DNA of 64,000 nucleotides, taken from Thuidium tamariscinum. Lineage: Eukaryota; Streptophyta; Bryopsida; Hypnales; Thuidiaceae. This document shows positions 25,251 through 37,403 of the stretch, in pieces. Position numbers and translations under genes: made by a program. The notes below the pieces were generated by a model. That model searched no databases. It saw only the letters and a program-made list of their open reading frames with translations, and had not been told where the DNA came from. Positions within the stretch are counted from its first letter, which is position 1; the number at the start of each line of letters is the position of its first letter. Location: contig OX344757.2 of assembly GCA_947034885.2 (NCBI GenBank), positions 23,740,001 through 23,804,000 of the forward strand, read 5' to 3'.

Positions 25251-25708
25251 GCAGCAAGGAACACGATCGCCCATGAATTTGTTGCCAAGTACTCCAGGAC
25301 GTTATGATAGCGTCTAAAATTAAAGCTGTTTTGTTTTGTTTTGTTTTTATCACATGGTACTTACAAGTTTACTGAAATTTCGCGCTTCCTGTTGCTCTGT
25401 GCAGATTAGAGTTGCAGTTGTGAATGTTGACGACGAGATTTACAAGCTGACCATAACTTGCCAACTGCATAAGGTTTCGCTTTTAGAAGTCAGTCGAGCC
25501 ATTTAAGGCCATAGCATCGACATTCTTTGCTCCAGCTTCTCCACGGCAACGGCGTCCTGCAGCACCACTGCTATCTGTGTGTTCATGGTCAAGGTAATTC
25601 GGTCTTGCTGTGGCTGGTCTATTCATCTGAATGTTTCGGCATGATTCCTCCATTTTTTGTAATAATCCATTTTCTGTTTCTTACATTTGATGATTTAGTT
25701 CAACTATG

Positions 25709-25863
25709 GTCAATTTCATTAAATTGCCATGATTCTGGCTCCAAAAATTGTGAAATATACATACAGAAAGGTCTCAAATCGAGGAAGAGTATGGATTTTA
25801 TGTTTCTGAATCCAAGATCAAGGTGCCAAAGTATTGGAATACTGCCAATTCGATGAAATTGAT
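25709..25863 (+). mobile_element. Family E MITE, copy 1 (~155 bp)
   Basis: It starts TCAATTTCATTAAATTG and ends CCAATTCGATGAAATTGA, imperfect terminal inverted repeats of ~18 bp. Internal text (ATTCTGGCTCCAAAAATTGTG) is shared with copy 2. It lies within the last intron of the bHLH/ACT-like remnant. Confidence 0.6.
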
Positions 25864-26399
25864 GTTAATTCCTACAGATATGGAGCAGTCACTTTGGGCT
25901 GTTGGGGCATTTACGGGTTAAGATCATAAACATCAATTTTTGTTAATTTGGTGTATTCCACAACATTGGCATTTAGGGGTGGCCAAAATAGTCATTAGGG
26001 AAAATCTGGACTCTCCAGAGGGCCACTAAGAAGTGGCAAAAGGGACCCTCATTACATTTATTTAGTATGAGGCAGAATTTTTCCCCTATAGCTTTGACGG
26101 ACAAGTGTCATGTGCTCAATAGTGTAGCCAAACATCAGAGCTTCGAAATACGAGCTCTTCACCTTCACTGGACGAAAGCTGTAAAAATTGACATATTCTG
26201 CGTGGCAGTGAAGATATTCACACAAGCTGAACCGCATCTCCTGTCAGAAATCGGGCACTTTATACAAAAATCAAGCTTACACATAATTCCTTATATAGAC
26301 TGGCTTGTCAAAGTTGGACGGCCCTTTGGAGAGTCGATATTTTCTCTAATAAGTTCTTTCCTTGTCCTAGTTTTTGAAGCTTTGGATTGGGTTCACAGT

Positions 26400-26442
26400 T
26401 TTTGGTGCTGGAATCATGCTAATTTAACAAAATTGATGATCA
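26400..26442 (-). repeat. Family E MITE fragment
   Basis: Read on the minus strand this begins TCAATTTTGTTAAATTAGC and continues ATGATTCCAGCACCAAAAAC, matching the left end of the family E elements. The other end was not located with confidence. Confidence 0.4.
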
Positions 26443-26632
26443 TGTTTTTGTGTTAAGCTACAAAATTTAAGGTGACAGGAAGTTTGACAGATGTGGAGCT
26501 GGATGAGCATGGCCTTGGAGGATCTGGAGTTTAACAAGTTCTTGGTGAGCAGCTCAGTACATCAATGAGACACTTTACAAATGAAGTTTTCACAAGGACA
26601 AGTAAAACCTCCTGAAGAGAATATTTTTTATC

Positions 26633-26789
26633 GTCAATTTCATTAAATTGGCGTAATTACAGGCTCCAAAAACTGTGATATTCCTCTGCACAAAAGAGCT
26701 CTAACAACAAAAGTTTGGAATAATAGCTCTAATATTCAAACTTGGAAAGTGCCAAAGTCATGGAATTTTGCCAATTTAACAAAATTGAC
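26633..26789 (+). mobile_element. Family E MITE, copy 2 (~157 bp)
   Basis: Ends TCAATTTCATTAAATTGG and CCAATTTAACAAAATTGA are 18 bp inverted repeats with three mismatches. Internal similarity to copy 1 runs through AGGCTCCAAAAACTGTGA. It is non-coding. The superfamily is not assigned because no target duplication is clear. Confidence 0.6.
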
Positions 26790-29700
26790 CTTGACCTTGT
26801 ATTGTATAAGGTTGTCATGCTTCCTAGTATTTATATATGAACATTTCAAAGTTACATAGGCCTACCTCGTATTGTATATCAAAACTCAAAATTTATGTCT
26901 TTCATAAAAATCATGTCTACCAAACTTGAGCTGGAAGTGCATTGTGACTTTGATTATATGATCCACGTAGATCCTGAGATTTAGTTCAGAATAAGTGTAG
27001 AGATGTTCATTGTTCATAATCGTGATTAAAAAGTTAATAGGTTTCAATTTTTACTACCAAAAAAGAATAATACAACCATGGCCCTATTGGAGGAGGTAAT
27101 ATGAATTGGAAGAATAATTATAGTGATTTTGAGGAGGCTATAGTCATTTAGAGGATGGCGAAGGTCGGAGGTTCATAAAGCACTCATGTAAGAGCTGGAA
27201 ATTGAATTGGGGAGGTTAAACTTCTTAAACTATTTTTCAGTGAAAATTCTTGAAAGACAAATGGAGTTGGCATCTAACCCAAGTTGTTTCATGTTTTTTT
27301 TTAAGCTTTATGGAGTTGAATTTGAAACTCTGTGGTTACTAAAAGCATCCACCTCTTGAAGTGTACACTATCTTCAAAAGAAATTGGCATCTTTTTGAAG
27401 ATTCTTCATTTTCGTCTAAATTTTGGCATATATAAAAATAGTATGATATAATATGCCAATAAATAGAAAATCATTAGGTGCAAAAATATTGTTTTAAAGA
27501 GAAACAAAAATTCAACTCACCCTATTGGGCACATTTGAATAAAAACATTTTCTTGTAACTACAAACCCTATTATTTTGAAATCTACTCTCTCCAAATTTG
27601 TAAATTTTTCAACTCATTTCAAACATTTATTTTTAATTTTTAATTCTTAAAATACCAAACAAATTTTTTTTTGTTGCACTAGAGATCATCATAAAATGAC
27701 TATTATATTGTCAATTTGTATTACCTCTTTGTATCTCGGAGTGATTTAATTTAGAATAAGACACCCTCTTTATTTGCCTAAGTGTACCTAACAAGTAGTA
27801 ACTCTTGACAATGTAGAGGTTTAGTTTTGTGTAGAGAAAAAAATTTAAGAAGTTTACATCAAGAGGATTCAAAGTCTATTGACCACATATTGTAGGAATG
27901 AAAAGTGATTCATTTATTCAACTCAAACATTATAATCTTTCTATCTATACTATGAATTTGGTTGAAATTTTTTCTTACACATTGTCATAATGGTCTACTA
28001 CACCTTTGTATCATTGAAATTAAAAACAAAATTTTTTAATTCTACTATTGGCCAAGGCACTTAAAAATAGCATTTTTTTACAATGTTTCTTGAAAGACAC
28101 CTTGGTGTTTTAGAAGTTAATGAGAGTTTATGAGTTCACTAGATTATCAATGTTTTAAAGAGCTAATTGTAGGAGTAATATGAATGAATGATGTGCATTC
28201 AAGTATGTTGGAAAAACAATGTTTTTTTCATATTTTAGCAACTTGACATGTGTGATTGCTTGGTGCTTCATGATTTTTGTATAAGGTTCAAAACTAGTTA
28301 ATATATTGATGGAAGAAAAGGAAAACTTGCAAAAATGAAGTCTACATTTGTTAGAGTCTAGAATTTATTTTGTCCTGAAGCTTCAAATCTTCATCCTCCA
28401 TCCAATTAGAGGTTCTTAGAGATTAATAAATAATGAATAAGCTAAAATACTTCAAAATACTCTAGATAGTAATAAACCAATGGTTTGAAGTAGCTATTGT
28501 GAATCTTTCTTCCCATTCTCTTCACAAATACAAAAAGAGAATATACTCATCATGAATTGAAATAATTGATTTTTTTTTCTTAGATCATTTTATAATATTC
28601 TTTGTAAAGGACAAATTTCGAAGAAGTTAAGTCATTTTTTGTGGAAAAGTCCCACATGTCATTTTGCAATGGTTTTGAGGTGCTGTAAATCCTTGAGAAT
28701 TTGATGTGGAAATTGGATTTGGAAATTGGAGTGCCAAATTAAACCTTCATGTAAGGTAAAGGAAATCACTCATTTTTTTTTATCACAATCCCATTCTCAT
28801 TGCTTAGACTAATCAATTTTTGATTAGTTGAAGTATAGGTGACTAATTGTGAACATATTGTAGGAACACGTAGGAGCAACGACAATATTTGGGAGGTGTA
28901 CATTGAAAGCATACAATAATCACAACATGTACATTGAAAGCCTAACATGGCAAAATTCGTTAAAATGGAAATATTCCATTAGTTTGATACTTTTGACAGT
29001 TCAGACTGCATGGTCTAAAATCTAAAACTATCATAGATTTTTGAAATCTATATGAGTTGTAGATGCATGAAATCTATACCACTCTAAGATGTTTCAAATT
29101 GTATGGTCTGAAATCTTAATGTGTCATAGATTTTGTAAATCTACATGAGTCCTAGATGTTTGGAATCTATACCTATCCTAGATGTCATTTTTCAGTTCAG
29201 ACTGCACGGTTTGAAAAATGGCATGAGGAGTAGTGTCATTTTAACGAAATTCACCATTTACATCAATTTTGTAACCACCCTAAGGTTGGAAATAGGTTTG
29301 TCTACATGTCAAGAATGGGAACAAATAGAATTTTCATGAAAAAATTCATGATAATATTGTGTTTGAGGGAAAAAATTCTAAAAACTATAAAATCCATCTA
29401 AATTTTATTTCACTATTTGGGAATTTTCTTCCTAAACTTTTTCTAAGGAGCAAATAGATTGAATTGCTTAATTGAGTGATCATCTTATAATAGCTAGCTA
29501 TTTCATTGATGCTCATGTCTTTTTATATCTTTGGTGATACTTGGTGATATCTATATCAAAAGTGGGTGATGCCTCAATAACATTTGGTTGTTGATCTTCG
29601 AATGTGGAATTTTTTTTGGCTCTCTAGTGCTAATTTGCACTAGAAAAAAATTATGTGGCTAAAAATTGACAACAAATTGTGAAATTTTTCACTAAAATGA

Positions 29701-29940
29701 TATGTATGAATGTGATACTTTCTATCCAATACATTAATGAATGTTGAAATTTGGATCACCACTATAACATTTTATATAGCCACTTTGGCACTTCCTAAAA
29801 AATGAAAAAAAAAACAACCCTAATTTGGATATTTTGACTAAAAAAGTGAAAATTTCCTACACAAAAAATAAATATCCAACATGGTTATAGCCAACAATAA
29901 AATCGGGCTTAAAATAAGCATTGATTGAACTCCACATAGT
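26790..29940. other. AT-rich sequence, no gene seen
   Basis: About 3 kb of AT-rich sequence. I see no reading frame with a domain signal, no RNA gene and no complete element other than the tandem repeat noted at 29000. Confidence 0.5.
29000..29180. repeat. Degenerate tandem repeat, ~88 bp unit, two copies
   Basis: Both units contain TGTATGGTCTGAAATCT or a close variant, TCATAGATTTTTGAAATCTA and (A/G)GAATCTATACC in the same order and spacing. The motif CAGACTGCA(T/C)GGT appears before the first unit and again after the second. Confidence 0.65.
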
Positions 29941-29955
29941 CAAGATATGTGACTT
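29941..29955. repeat. Left target-site duplication of the SINE
   Basis: CAAGATATGTGACTT here is repeated exactly at 30134-30148, on the far side of the SINE. Confidence 0.85.
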
Positions 29956-30133
29956 TTTTTTTTTTTGACACAAGCGTGTTGAAGAACACACTGCAAGGGT
30001 TTCCATCAGGAAGAAAGGCTGCTTTCACGCTAGATAAACCACCTGACACAGCCAGGTATCGAACCCGCAACCTCTCCATTCGGTTTGGGTACCTTTCCGC
30101 CTTCATCTGGTAGTTTAGGGTCATCTCGGACCG
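29956..30133 (-). mobile_element. tRNA-derived SINE, minus strand, intact ends
   Basis: On the minus strand the element starts with GGTCCGAGATGACCC, carries an exact B-box GGTTCGATACC within GCGGGTTCGATACCTGGC, and ends in a run of at least ten A residues. It is flanked by a 15 bp perfect target duplication (29941-29955 and 30134-30148). Length about 178 bp, no coding capacity. These are the standard features of a Pol III-transcribed, LINE-mobilised SINE. The perfect duplication suggests a recent insertion. Confidence 0.82.
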
Positions 30134-30149
30134 CAAGATATGTGACTTT

Positions 30150-32006
30150 GGGGGGATTCAGTAGGCTCCTAAATTAAGTAATCTATAGATCCACCGCCGC
30201 GTTTTTATCCATGACTGCCAGCTGGACCATTGCTGAGCTGTCATACTTGGAGTCTCGGACACAGATTTCAAATCCTGCTCCTTCACGTGCATCTCACTGG
30301 ACTCCTCACTACCTCAGCATGTTTCCACTGATTTGGCCTATTCTGGTGATTTTCTTAAATTTACCCAATGGAATGGGAAAAAAATTTACCCGTTTGGAGT
30401 CTGAGTACATTAGCAAAAAAAAATGGTGAAAAAAATCTATAAAATTCAATTTGATTAAAAAATTAGAGGAAATAATCAGACACTGAACTTGAAAAATTGG
30501 TTCAATTTGGGAATTGAAGGAAAACAGTAGGTACAACTCAAAAAACTTCATGAACATTGTTCAAAATTAAACCACTCATCTAGGCTCCTCAAAGAAAAGA
30601 TGGGATTTGTAGGCTAAATGTTAAGATTTTTAATTGACATATCCTTCTCACAAATTAAATTTGATTCCTATTGTTTAAATTTTGTCTTAACCCATAAATG
30701 GCCAAGGCCTATTTTGAAGTTTTTAAAGTTTGCTCAACAATGTTACTTTTACAAAGATCTACATTTATGTAGTTGATTTTAAAACTTTCAATTTGTAATA
30801 GAAGTACGAGACTTCTTAAGTGTAGTATATGGAATGTCCTAGTTGAAGAGAGCGTTATATATATGAGGAGGTTTTTGAGAATATAGGTATATTTAAATGT
30901 TTTTTTAGTGACTTTAATATGAGTGATCCATAGTTTTTGTTGGAATGTGAAATGCTTTTTATATTATAGAAACTTCTCTTAATATAAATGTGGGACTTTT
31001 ATATAGTTAAAATGAAGGTTAGATTTTGGTGAAGTTATTTTTAATAAGTAATTATTATTTTCACTCATTTTTTTCTGTTGTACTTTGTTTTAGAAAATTA
31101 AGATGGGCTGTCCTTCATTTTGTCATTTTTCCTATTTATTTTTTATTTAGTAGCATCAAAGGCAATAGCATTTGGTTTAAGTGATTATAGTGAGGCTTTG
31201 GAGGCCACTTTTAGACACTCATCTATGCAATTACACATATTTGAATAAACTTGTCTTGATAAATCAATAAAACAAGTAGATACTAATTGATTCATTCAAT
31301 AGTTTTTGATATTAGAAGTGTAGTACATTGAAATTAGGACATAGCTTGGAAAAATCGATCAACATAATTTTGACGTCGTGATTTCTAAAAAACTTGAATA
31401 TTGTATGAAAATGTCATTTATAGATGTGATATAAATTTAACCATAGTTTGCCTATCATAGTATGTCTATAAAAAAATGTCTAATGAAGAACCTTACAACT
31501 TAATTTAAATGTTTCTATAGAGAACTATGGTTGTTAGAAAAATTTGCTTGGTAATAAGTATTCTAATCTAGTAGTCCAAATAAGACCTTTAGATTAGAAG
31601 CTTCAATTAGAAAATCTAGTAGAAATGACAACCTCTTATAATATTTAAGCCTTTAAGGTGTTGCCTATATTAGTTTTCATCCAATTTGTTTTTTGTAGAT
31701 TCATGAATGGTTAAATCCATTAAATTGGTGTGATTCAAAGTGCTAAAACTATAGATTGATTTCAATTACATGCATGCATACAAAGTTTTTGATGGGCATT
31801 TAAAAAAATGTCATTCTCTTGCATAAGACAAAAGACTTTTAGTCTTTTAACATTTTAATAAAATTGACATTTTGATTTGTATGTGAACTCCTATCTGCCT
31901 TTGTGGACATTGGATATCATTTTTGTAAAGAACTCAACACTTGAAGGGATGCATGCAAAATAAGAGAAAATATTTTGAAATACAATTTTGTTCGTGTAAA
32001 TTGACT
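30150..32006. other. No supported gene
   Basis: A short balanced-composition stretch (30180-30340) next to the SINE contains ATTTCAAATCCTGCTCC, weakly tRNA-like, but I could not delimit an element. The rest is AT-rich. CTTAACCCATAAATGGCCAAGG at about 30689 resembles a start of the TTAA-type element at 52704. Confidence 0.4.
31709..31878 (+). mobile_element. Family E MITE, copy 3 (~170 bp, diverged)
   Basis: The left end GGTTAAATCCATTAAATTGG and right end CATTTTAATAAAATTGAC match the ends of copies 1 and 2 with several changes. Internal GTGATTCAAAGTGCTAAAAC corresponds to the shared internal text. Confidence 0.45.
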
Positions 32007-32010
32007 AAGA

Positions 32011-32747
32011 CGGTGATTGCAAGAAACACTTGTCCTATTTTTTGTCCCCTTGACCTCCAACAAGTAGTTTTTTGCTCATAACTTTTGCATCGTTTGCCCT
32101 ATCAACTTGAAATTTTGAATGAAGGTGAACACAAAAGTTTTATACGTTGTGTAATTTTTTCAATTCTTTAAAAATTATTTTACTATTTTTAAACTGCCCC
32201 TGATTGGCTGTCTACCTTGGCCATTTTGGGGGTTTTTAGTCCTATTTTTGACCCAAAAATGCAAATTTTGAGCTGAAAATTGGCATACTTAGATCTATAT
32301 TATAGTTACACAATCCCTAAAAAGGATTTTTGAAAATATTAAACTGTCCAACTTCCACATGTCATCAAAGTGGATGACTTTGCGTAAGTGTAGAGAATAG
32401 AATTAATTTTTTCCAAAGATGAAATTTGTTGGAAAAGAAAGACCTTTACTTGAAGAAAAAATGTGTTTTTCATTTTCATTTTTTGAATTTTTTTACTATT
32501 TTTACCAAATTAGTGAAAAAAGAGCTATTTTCATTGTATTTTTCATTGTCTATAACATTTAGAGAAAATTTTTCTTAGGTATGAATTTCAAGAGACATAA
32601 TATTCTCATTGCTCTTCAAATTATACGTATTTTTTTTAATTTAAAATTTTTTTATTTCAAAGGGTCATAGGACTCACAGGACTCACAGGACTCATTGATT
32701 TTGAGCCATTTTGAGCCAAAACCGGTAAATGTTTCTTGCAATGACCC
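32011..32747. mobile_element. Family A element (4-bp TSD), copy 2 of the second subfamily type
   Basis: A 737 bp element with ends CGGTGATTGCAAGAAACAC and TGTTTCTTGCAATGACCC. The exact 4-bp duplication AAGA is at 32007-32010 and 32748-32751. The interior (TTTGTCCCCTTGACC, TTTTTGCTCATAACTTTTGC, TTTTAGTCCTATTTTTGACC) is shared with the element at 51665 but not with those at 11503 and 39351, so it belongs to a second subfamily. There is no transposase. Confidence 0.87.
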
Positions 32748-32751
32748 AAGA

Positions 32752-34159
32752 GCCATTTTTCACTATGACTATCCAAGTTAAGACTTTGTTGGGAGCCAAG
32801 AATCTATGGGGAGTGAGTGGCCAAATTTTGTTGAAAGTTCAAAGAATTGATTGAAAACAAGCAACAAAAATATAGGAACCATAGTGTCACTTGTATAGAC
32901 CAAGCTAAAAAGTTCAAAGTTATAATAATATAATAGCTATATCTAAAACGGACCACTTCTTAAAATTGACCCTTGTTTTTGAAAGAAAAATGAATAAGGA
33001 AGGTATCCAAAGTGGTGCACACAACAAAGACAAGTATAAAGTGGAATTAGGTTTATTTAGTAGTTTGCAGCTCTATTTATTGTACTATGGAGGTGGAAAC
33101 CTTACAAGTAATCAATTTTGGATATTTTTTTTGTTGTTTTAACTTCTTTATTATGAAATCGTTTGATACTACTAACGGAACTACTAATGCCATTTCTTCA
33201 TATGCATCAAATGTATTTTAGTAGGAGTTCCATGATACTTTTAACACCCTATACTTTGCATCTTTGAAAATTTGTAACTAATTCACAATGTGTCCAAAAA
33301 ATATAAAACCATACACTTTCATTTTGATTTATAGTCCTTCACCAATGTGAGAAAATTGTTGTTAATTTTCTTTAGCACATCAGTTATAACTCAAAGCTTA
33401 TTTATATGATTTTAGATGTAGTTACTTTAAGCTCCTATACCCTTTTGACTTGTATGGATATAGTGTGAAGCCTCTAGGCCAAGTCCAAATAATTTACTCC
33501 AAATGCCACATTCATCCATCGAATTTATGAAATTTTCTTATTCTCTTCTCTCACTATGGATCCTAAAAAATAATGATTTCTTGTTCTATTTTCAATTCTT
33601 CTATTCTTAAGTATGTCCTTGTTGGCATATTGACATTCTAAAAACATTGTTATGACAATCATTCCGACATGAAGCTTCTACATATGTGTCATTTTCTCAC
33701 TACAAAGGAAATGGGCCCTGATCTACATAAATTTTGACAGAAAAATGTCTGAAATGACAGCCACATGTCCGAAATGATAGTCACAACTTGTGAAATTTTG
33801 TTTTTTGTCAATACAATCAATATTTCAATAATTATCAAATTCTTCTCAATTTCTTAATCAATTTTGACAAACAAGGTTAATGTCTTCCTTGAAATCCAAC
33901 AAATTTTTATATACAATTTTTATTTTAGATACAAAATGATGTAGCTATCATTTATTAACTCTATAAGGAATTATACCTCATTGCAATCTTTAACCATTCC
34001 CTATCAACACCTTAACATTATTTGTCTTTGAGGGAGAGAAGCTCTCTCTATATATGTGGAGTAGTAGGGGGGCGACCAACCCATATGGGATATATGAACT
34101 CTTGAAGTTGTGAGAGCTCATAATGAAGTTAGAAATCCATAATTTTGTAATAAAACTAA
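32752..34159. other. AT-rich sequence, no gene seen
   Basis: No reading frame, RNA gene or delimitable element found. Confidence 0.5.
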
Positions 34160-34495
34160 GATTTTAGACCTCATTTAAGTATAGTATAATGTCTTTTTTC
34201 AAAAACATTTGAACTAAGACTAGTTAAAATATGAATTGGAGTTTTAAGTCCAAAAATATTTTTGACATTTCAAGTTTCCAATCAAAAATTATGAATAGAT
34301 TTCAAAGAGGAAGTTTCAAAAAAATATAACAAGAACAATTTCAAACACCTCTTTGAAATTTCATAACTTTTGATTGGAAACTTGAAATGTCAAAAGAATT
34401 TTTGGAGGCAAAACTTGAGTTGATTTTCTAACTAATATTAATTTAAGTTCTTTTGGAAAAAGACATTCTTCTATGCCTAAATGAGGTCTGGAGTC
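34160..34495. mobile_element. Foldback element, family C, copy 1
   Basis: Two inverted arms of about 140 bp: the left arm has ATTTTAGACCTCATTTAAG and TTTGACATTTCAAGTTTCCA, the right arm TGGAAACTTGAAATGTCAAA and CCTAAATGAGGTCTGGA. The arms are imperfect, so the element is old. No target duplication is evident and it does not code for protein. Confidence 0.6.
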
Positions 34496-34574
34496 CTACT
34501 TTCAACACAATTCCTATTTCTAATTTAATGTGTTAAGCTGTCTAGGAGCACTAGCACTTGGAGCTTGGACTCCA

Positions 34575-34797
34575 CCTAAAATTTATGAACAAATTTCAGA
34601 GAGGGTGTTTGAAAATGTCCAAAAAATTATCCCTTCCACCCCCTTCTAAAATTTATCTATAATTCTTATATGAGGGTTCAAAATCTCAAGCAAATTCTTA
34701 AAGACAAAATTTAGGTTGGTTGTTCAATTTCTTCTAGTTCAATTTTTTTTGAAGAAAGATATTATACTATGCCCAAAATGAGGTTAAAAATTCAACT
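34575..34797. repeat. Foldback family C, single-arm fragment
   Basis: This segment is the reverse complement of the left two-thirds of the element at 37076. Shared text includes GAGGGTTCAAAATCTCAAGC, CTTCTAGTTCAA and TATGCCCAAAATGAGGTT. Only one arm remains. Confidence 0.55.
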
Positions 34798-35116
34798 TTG
34801 AGCACAATCCTTGTGTTTTTACTTACAACTCAAATTCTTTAAAACTTTAAATCAATATTTTACCATTGTTGAAACAACATGACAAACACAAACTATGCAC
34901 TGAATGTTGTCTCAACAATGTCACAAGTTATATTGAATCAATATTTTCAATTAAAAATATTGTTTAAGTAATTCTAATAATGGAGGTGTAGAATATAAAA
35001 TCAACAATCATTCAAAGGTATTGTATTATTCAACATTTTCAATATGGTGGTGTAGAATATTGAATCAACTATCATTCATGATTTGATTCAACATTTTGAT
35101 TATAATGGTGTAGGAT

Positions 35117-35848
35117 CAAATGTTGCAAGAAATACCATCCATTTTCTGTAGTATTTTGGAATTGGACACTTTTTTTTGGAAATACTATTTAATTAGAAAG
35201 ATAATTTAAAAAAATATAAAAATGTGTTCAATGCAAACACCTTAAAGAGGAAGGTACTCTATGAAGGAAAAGCTTAGGAAAATTTTGTAAGTAGGAGAAT
35301 TAGAAAAGTGCAAAATCTCATGAAAATGGGTAAATTTATATTTAAATTTGTAAAAAATAGGAAAATTTATTTTTCTTAAATCTAAAAATTTTTCATTTGG
35401 GAAGAATTGATGTTTATGAGATTTCACTAAAAGAATAATCCTAGCACCATCATCAATGTTCAGAAATTGCATGCAATGGGAGTGTTGTTTGCACACATGT
35501 GGAGGACATAAACTAATGTGTTTTTAGATTCCCTTTAGTAGGAATATTCTTTCTTATTATGCAAATGTAGTATGAAATTTTTTTAGCTTTCTATTATTAA
35601 ATTTGGGGACTCCTAATGTATTAAAAAACCCTAAACCTCAAGTTGTGACAAATTAACAAAAATGAGTTTTAAATATAAATGATTTTTTTTTAATTTATGA
35701 AAAATAGAGGATGTGAAAACCATCAAGATACAGAGGTCTACTAGTTATTTCATATTCTTAGATCTTTTAATTCAAAAGTTATAGCGGAAAAGAATGACGT
35801 CACTAGAATTGTGACAGGAAATAGGAATGGCGTTTCTTGTAATTACCC
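35117..35848 (-). mobile_element. Family A element, diverged, inverted copy
   Basis: Left end TGTTGCAAGAAATACC and right end GGCGTTTCTTGTAATTACCC match the family A terminal repeats with several changes. Read on the minus strand, the interior matches the right half of the first subfamily (ATTTTCATGAGATTTTGCAC and CTTACAAAATT-type text). Length about 730 bp. The target duplication can no longer be read. It is the oldest-looking copy in the window. Confidence 0.55.
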
Positions 35849-37075
35849 ATTGAAACAATTTGACTTTTTTATACATTGAACTAAAAGATAACATCTGAAA
35901 ATATTCCATTACTACTTCAAATAACAATTCATCAATTTTTAGTTGTTTCCACAACTTTGAAAAAGTACATTGATGCACCAAATGTTGAATCAACAATGAA
36001 ACAAGGGGGGGAGGGGGATATTTGAGAGGTAAGTATGAACGGCCTTATTTTTTGGAAACAAAATTGAAAAGTGTTGAATATGGTACAATCTTAGGGGAGG
36101 AGAATTTTCAAAGAGGAGTTTAAAGGGACATGTTTGTAGAACTCAACACCATTGTCCTTTCATTCTTCCAAAGTACTCAATTCTAGGTAATTTTAGGGCT
36201 CATCATTGCTTAAAATTTGAAAACATGAATTATTTAATTAGCTTTTAAATTTAAGAGAAAATAAAAACTTATTGCATTTTAAATGGGATTTATTCTTCAA
36301 ATGCCGAAAGTCAATTCATATTAAATTTACATGTGCACTACTAATAGTGTATTATATTGTACAACCTTTTTGACATTTTTACGTTGTTTGAATGTTCAAA
36401 TTGATGGTTAGAAAATATTTGTATCAAGCTTCTAATATCCTATTTTTTGCCCCATCTCTACTATGGAACTCATCCAATTATTTTTCTGACAATTTCTTCA
36501 ATGATTAGTCTTTGTTAAATCAATTTCAGAACATGTAACTTTTAAATACTTAAAAAAAATCATTTTTATTTCATTGCTTAAATGAAAGTCTATTGTCATT
36601 GATAAAACTCATGCATCACACATATATACAAAACAAATATGTACAATTGAGAGTTGATAGTAAAAACAACAATACTTCGATTTTTAATAAAGTAATGGCG
36701 CCTAAATGTATTTGAATATGCAATTGTACATTGTTCATATTAAAAAACTACCAATTTCTTGTAGGATCTTAGTAGAAGTGAATAGGATACTCTCAAATTT
36801 TCTAAATTGCATTTTTGTAGGCAAAATGTGAATAAATTATAAATTTTTACAGTGCTAAAAAATTGGTGTTCCTACAACAATATTATACATATTAGATAAT
36901 TAGGAATTTATAAAGACTATGACCTTAAGAAAAGAAATCACAATTGGGTTCACTTACTCAAGTAGAAAACTCTCGACCACTTAGATTGTATCATTTTCAA
37001 TACTTTTCAATTTTGTTCACAAAAAATGAAGCCACTAATGGTTAAGCAAAAACACAAAAATTATGCCCAATGTTG
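35849..37075. other. AT-rich sequence, no gene seen
   Basis: No supported gene or RNA. A G-rich run (GGGGGGGAGGGGG) lies near 36005. Confidence 0.5.
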
Positions 37076-37403
37076 AATTTTAAACCTCATCTGGGCATAG
37101 TATTTTTTCAAAAAAACTTGAACTAGAAGAAATGGGACAACCATCCTAAATTTTATCTCCAAGAATTTGCTTGAGATTTTGAACCCTCATACAAGAGTTA
37201 TGGATAAATTTTAGAGGGGGTAGAAGGGATAATTTTTTGGACATTTTCAAACACCCTCTCTGAAATTTGTTCATAACTTTTAGATGGAGTATTGAAATCT
37301 CAAATGGATTTTTGGAAATGAAAGTTTACTTGATTCTCCAAAAGTTCTTAGTTTGAAGTTAAAAAAAATAAAATTCTACTATACCTAAATGACGTCTGAA
37401 ATT
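37076..37403. mobile_element. Foldback element, family C, copy 2
   Basis: The left arm TTTAAACCTCATCTGGGCA with ATAGTATTTTTTC is answered by a right arm TACTATACCTAAATGACGTC. Inside, TTTTAGAGGGGGTAGAAGGG and ACACCCTCTCTGAAATTTG lie around the turn. The arms are imperfect. The same family occurs at 34160, 34575 and 47902. Confidence 0.55.

Larger units (their letters stand above)
25255..26534 (+). pseudogene. Last exons of a decayed bHLH-type gene (ACT-like domain)
   Basis: A candidate exon 25405-25593 follows a CTCTGTGCAG acceptor and encodes IRVAVVNVDDEIYKLTITCQ, then LHKVSLLEVSRAI, an in-frame TAA (25504-25506), then HSIDILCSS and TTAICVFMVK. It ends at an AAG|GTAATT donor. A final exon 26472-26534 (acceptor TTTAAG) encodes VTGSLTDVELDEHGLGGSGV and a stop. 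This is the pattern of the ACT-like C-terminal domain of plant bHLH factors. The last intron is phase 0 at the same place as in the intact bHLH gene at 43.5 kb, where the final exon has 23 codons (20 here). An upstream exon may lie at 25255-25308 (RSPMNLLPSTPGRYDS). No basic helix-loop-helix region was found, and the in-frame stop argues that the gene is dead. Confidence 0.45.

Noticed and set aside
30180-30430. Possible second SINE on the plus strand, next to the clear one
   Set aside because: ATTTCAAATCCTG is only weakly B-box-like, and no A-box, clear A-tail limit or target duplication could be set.
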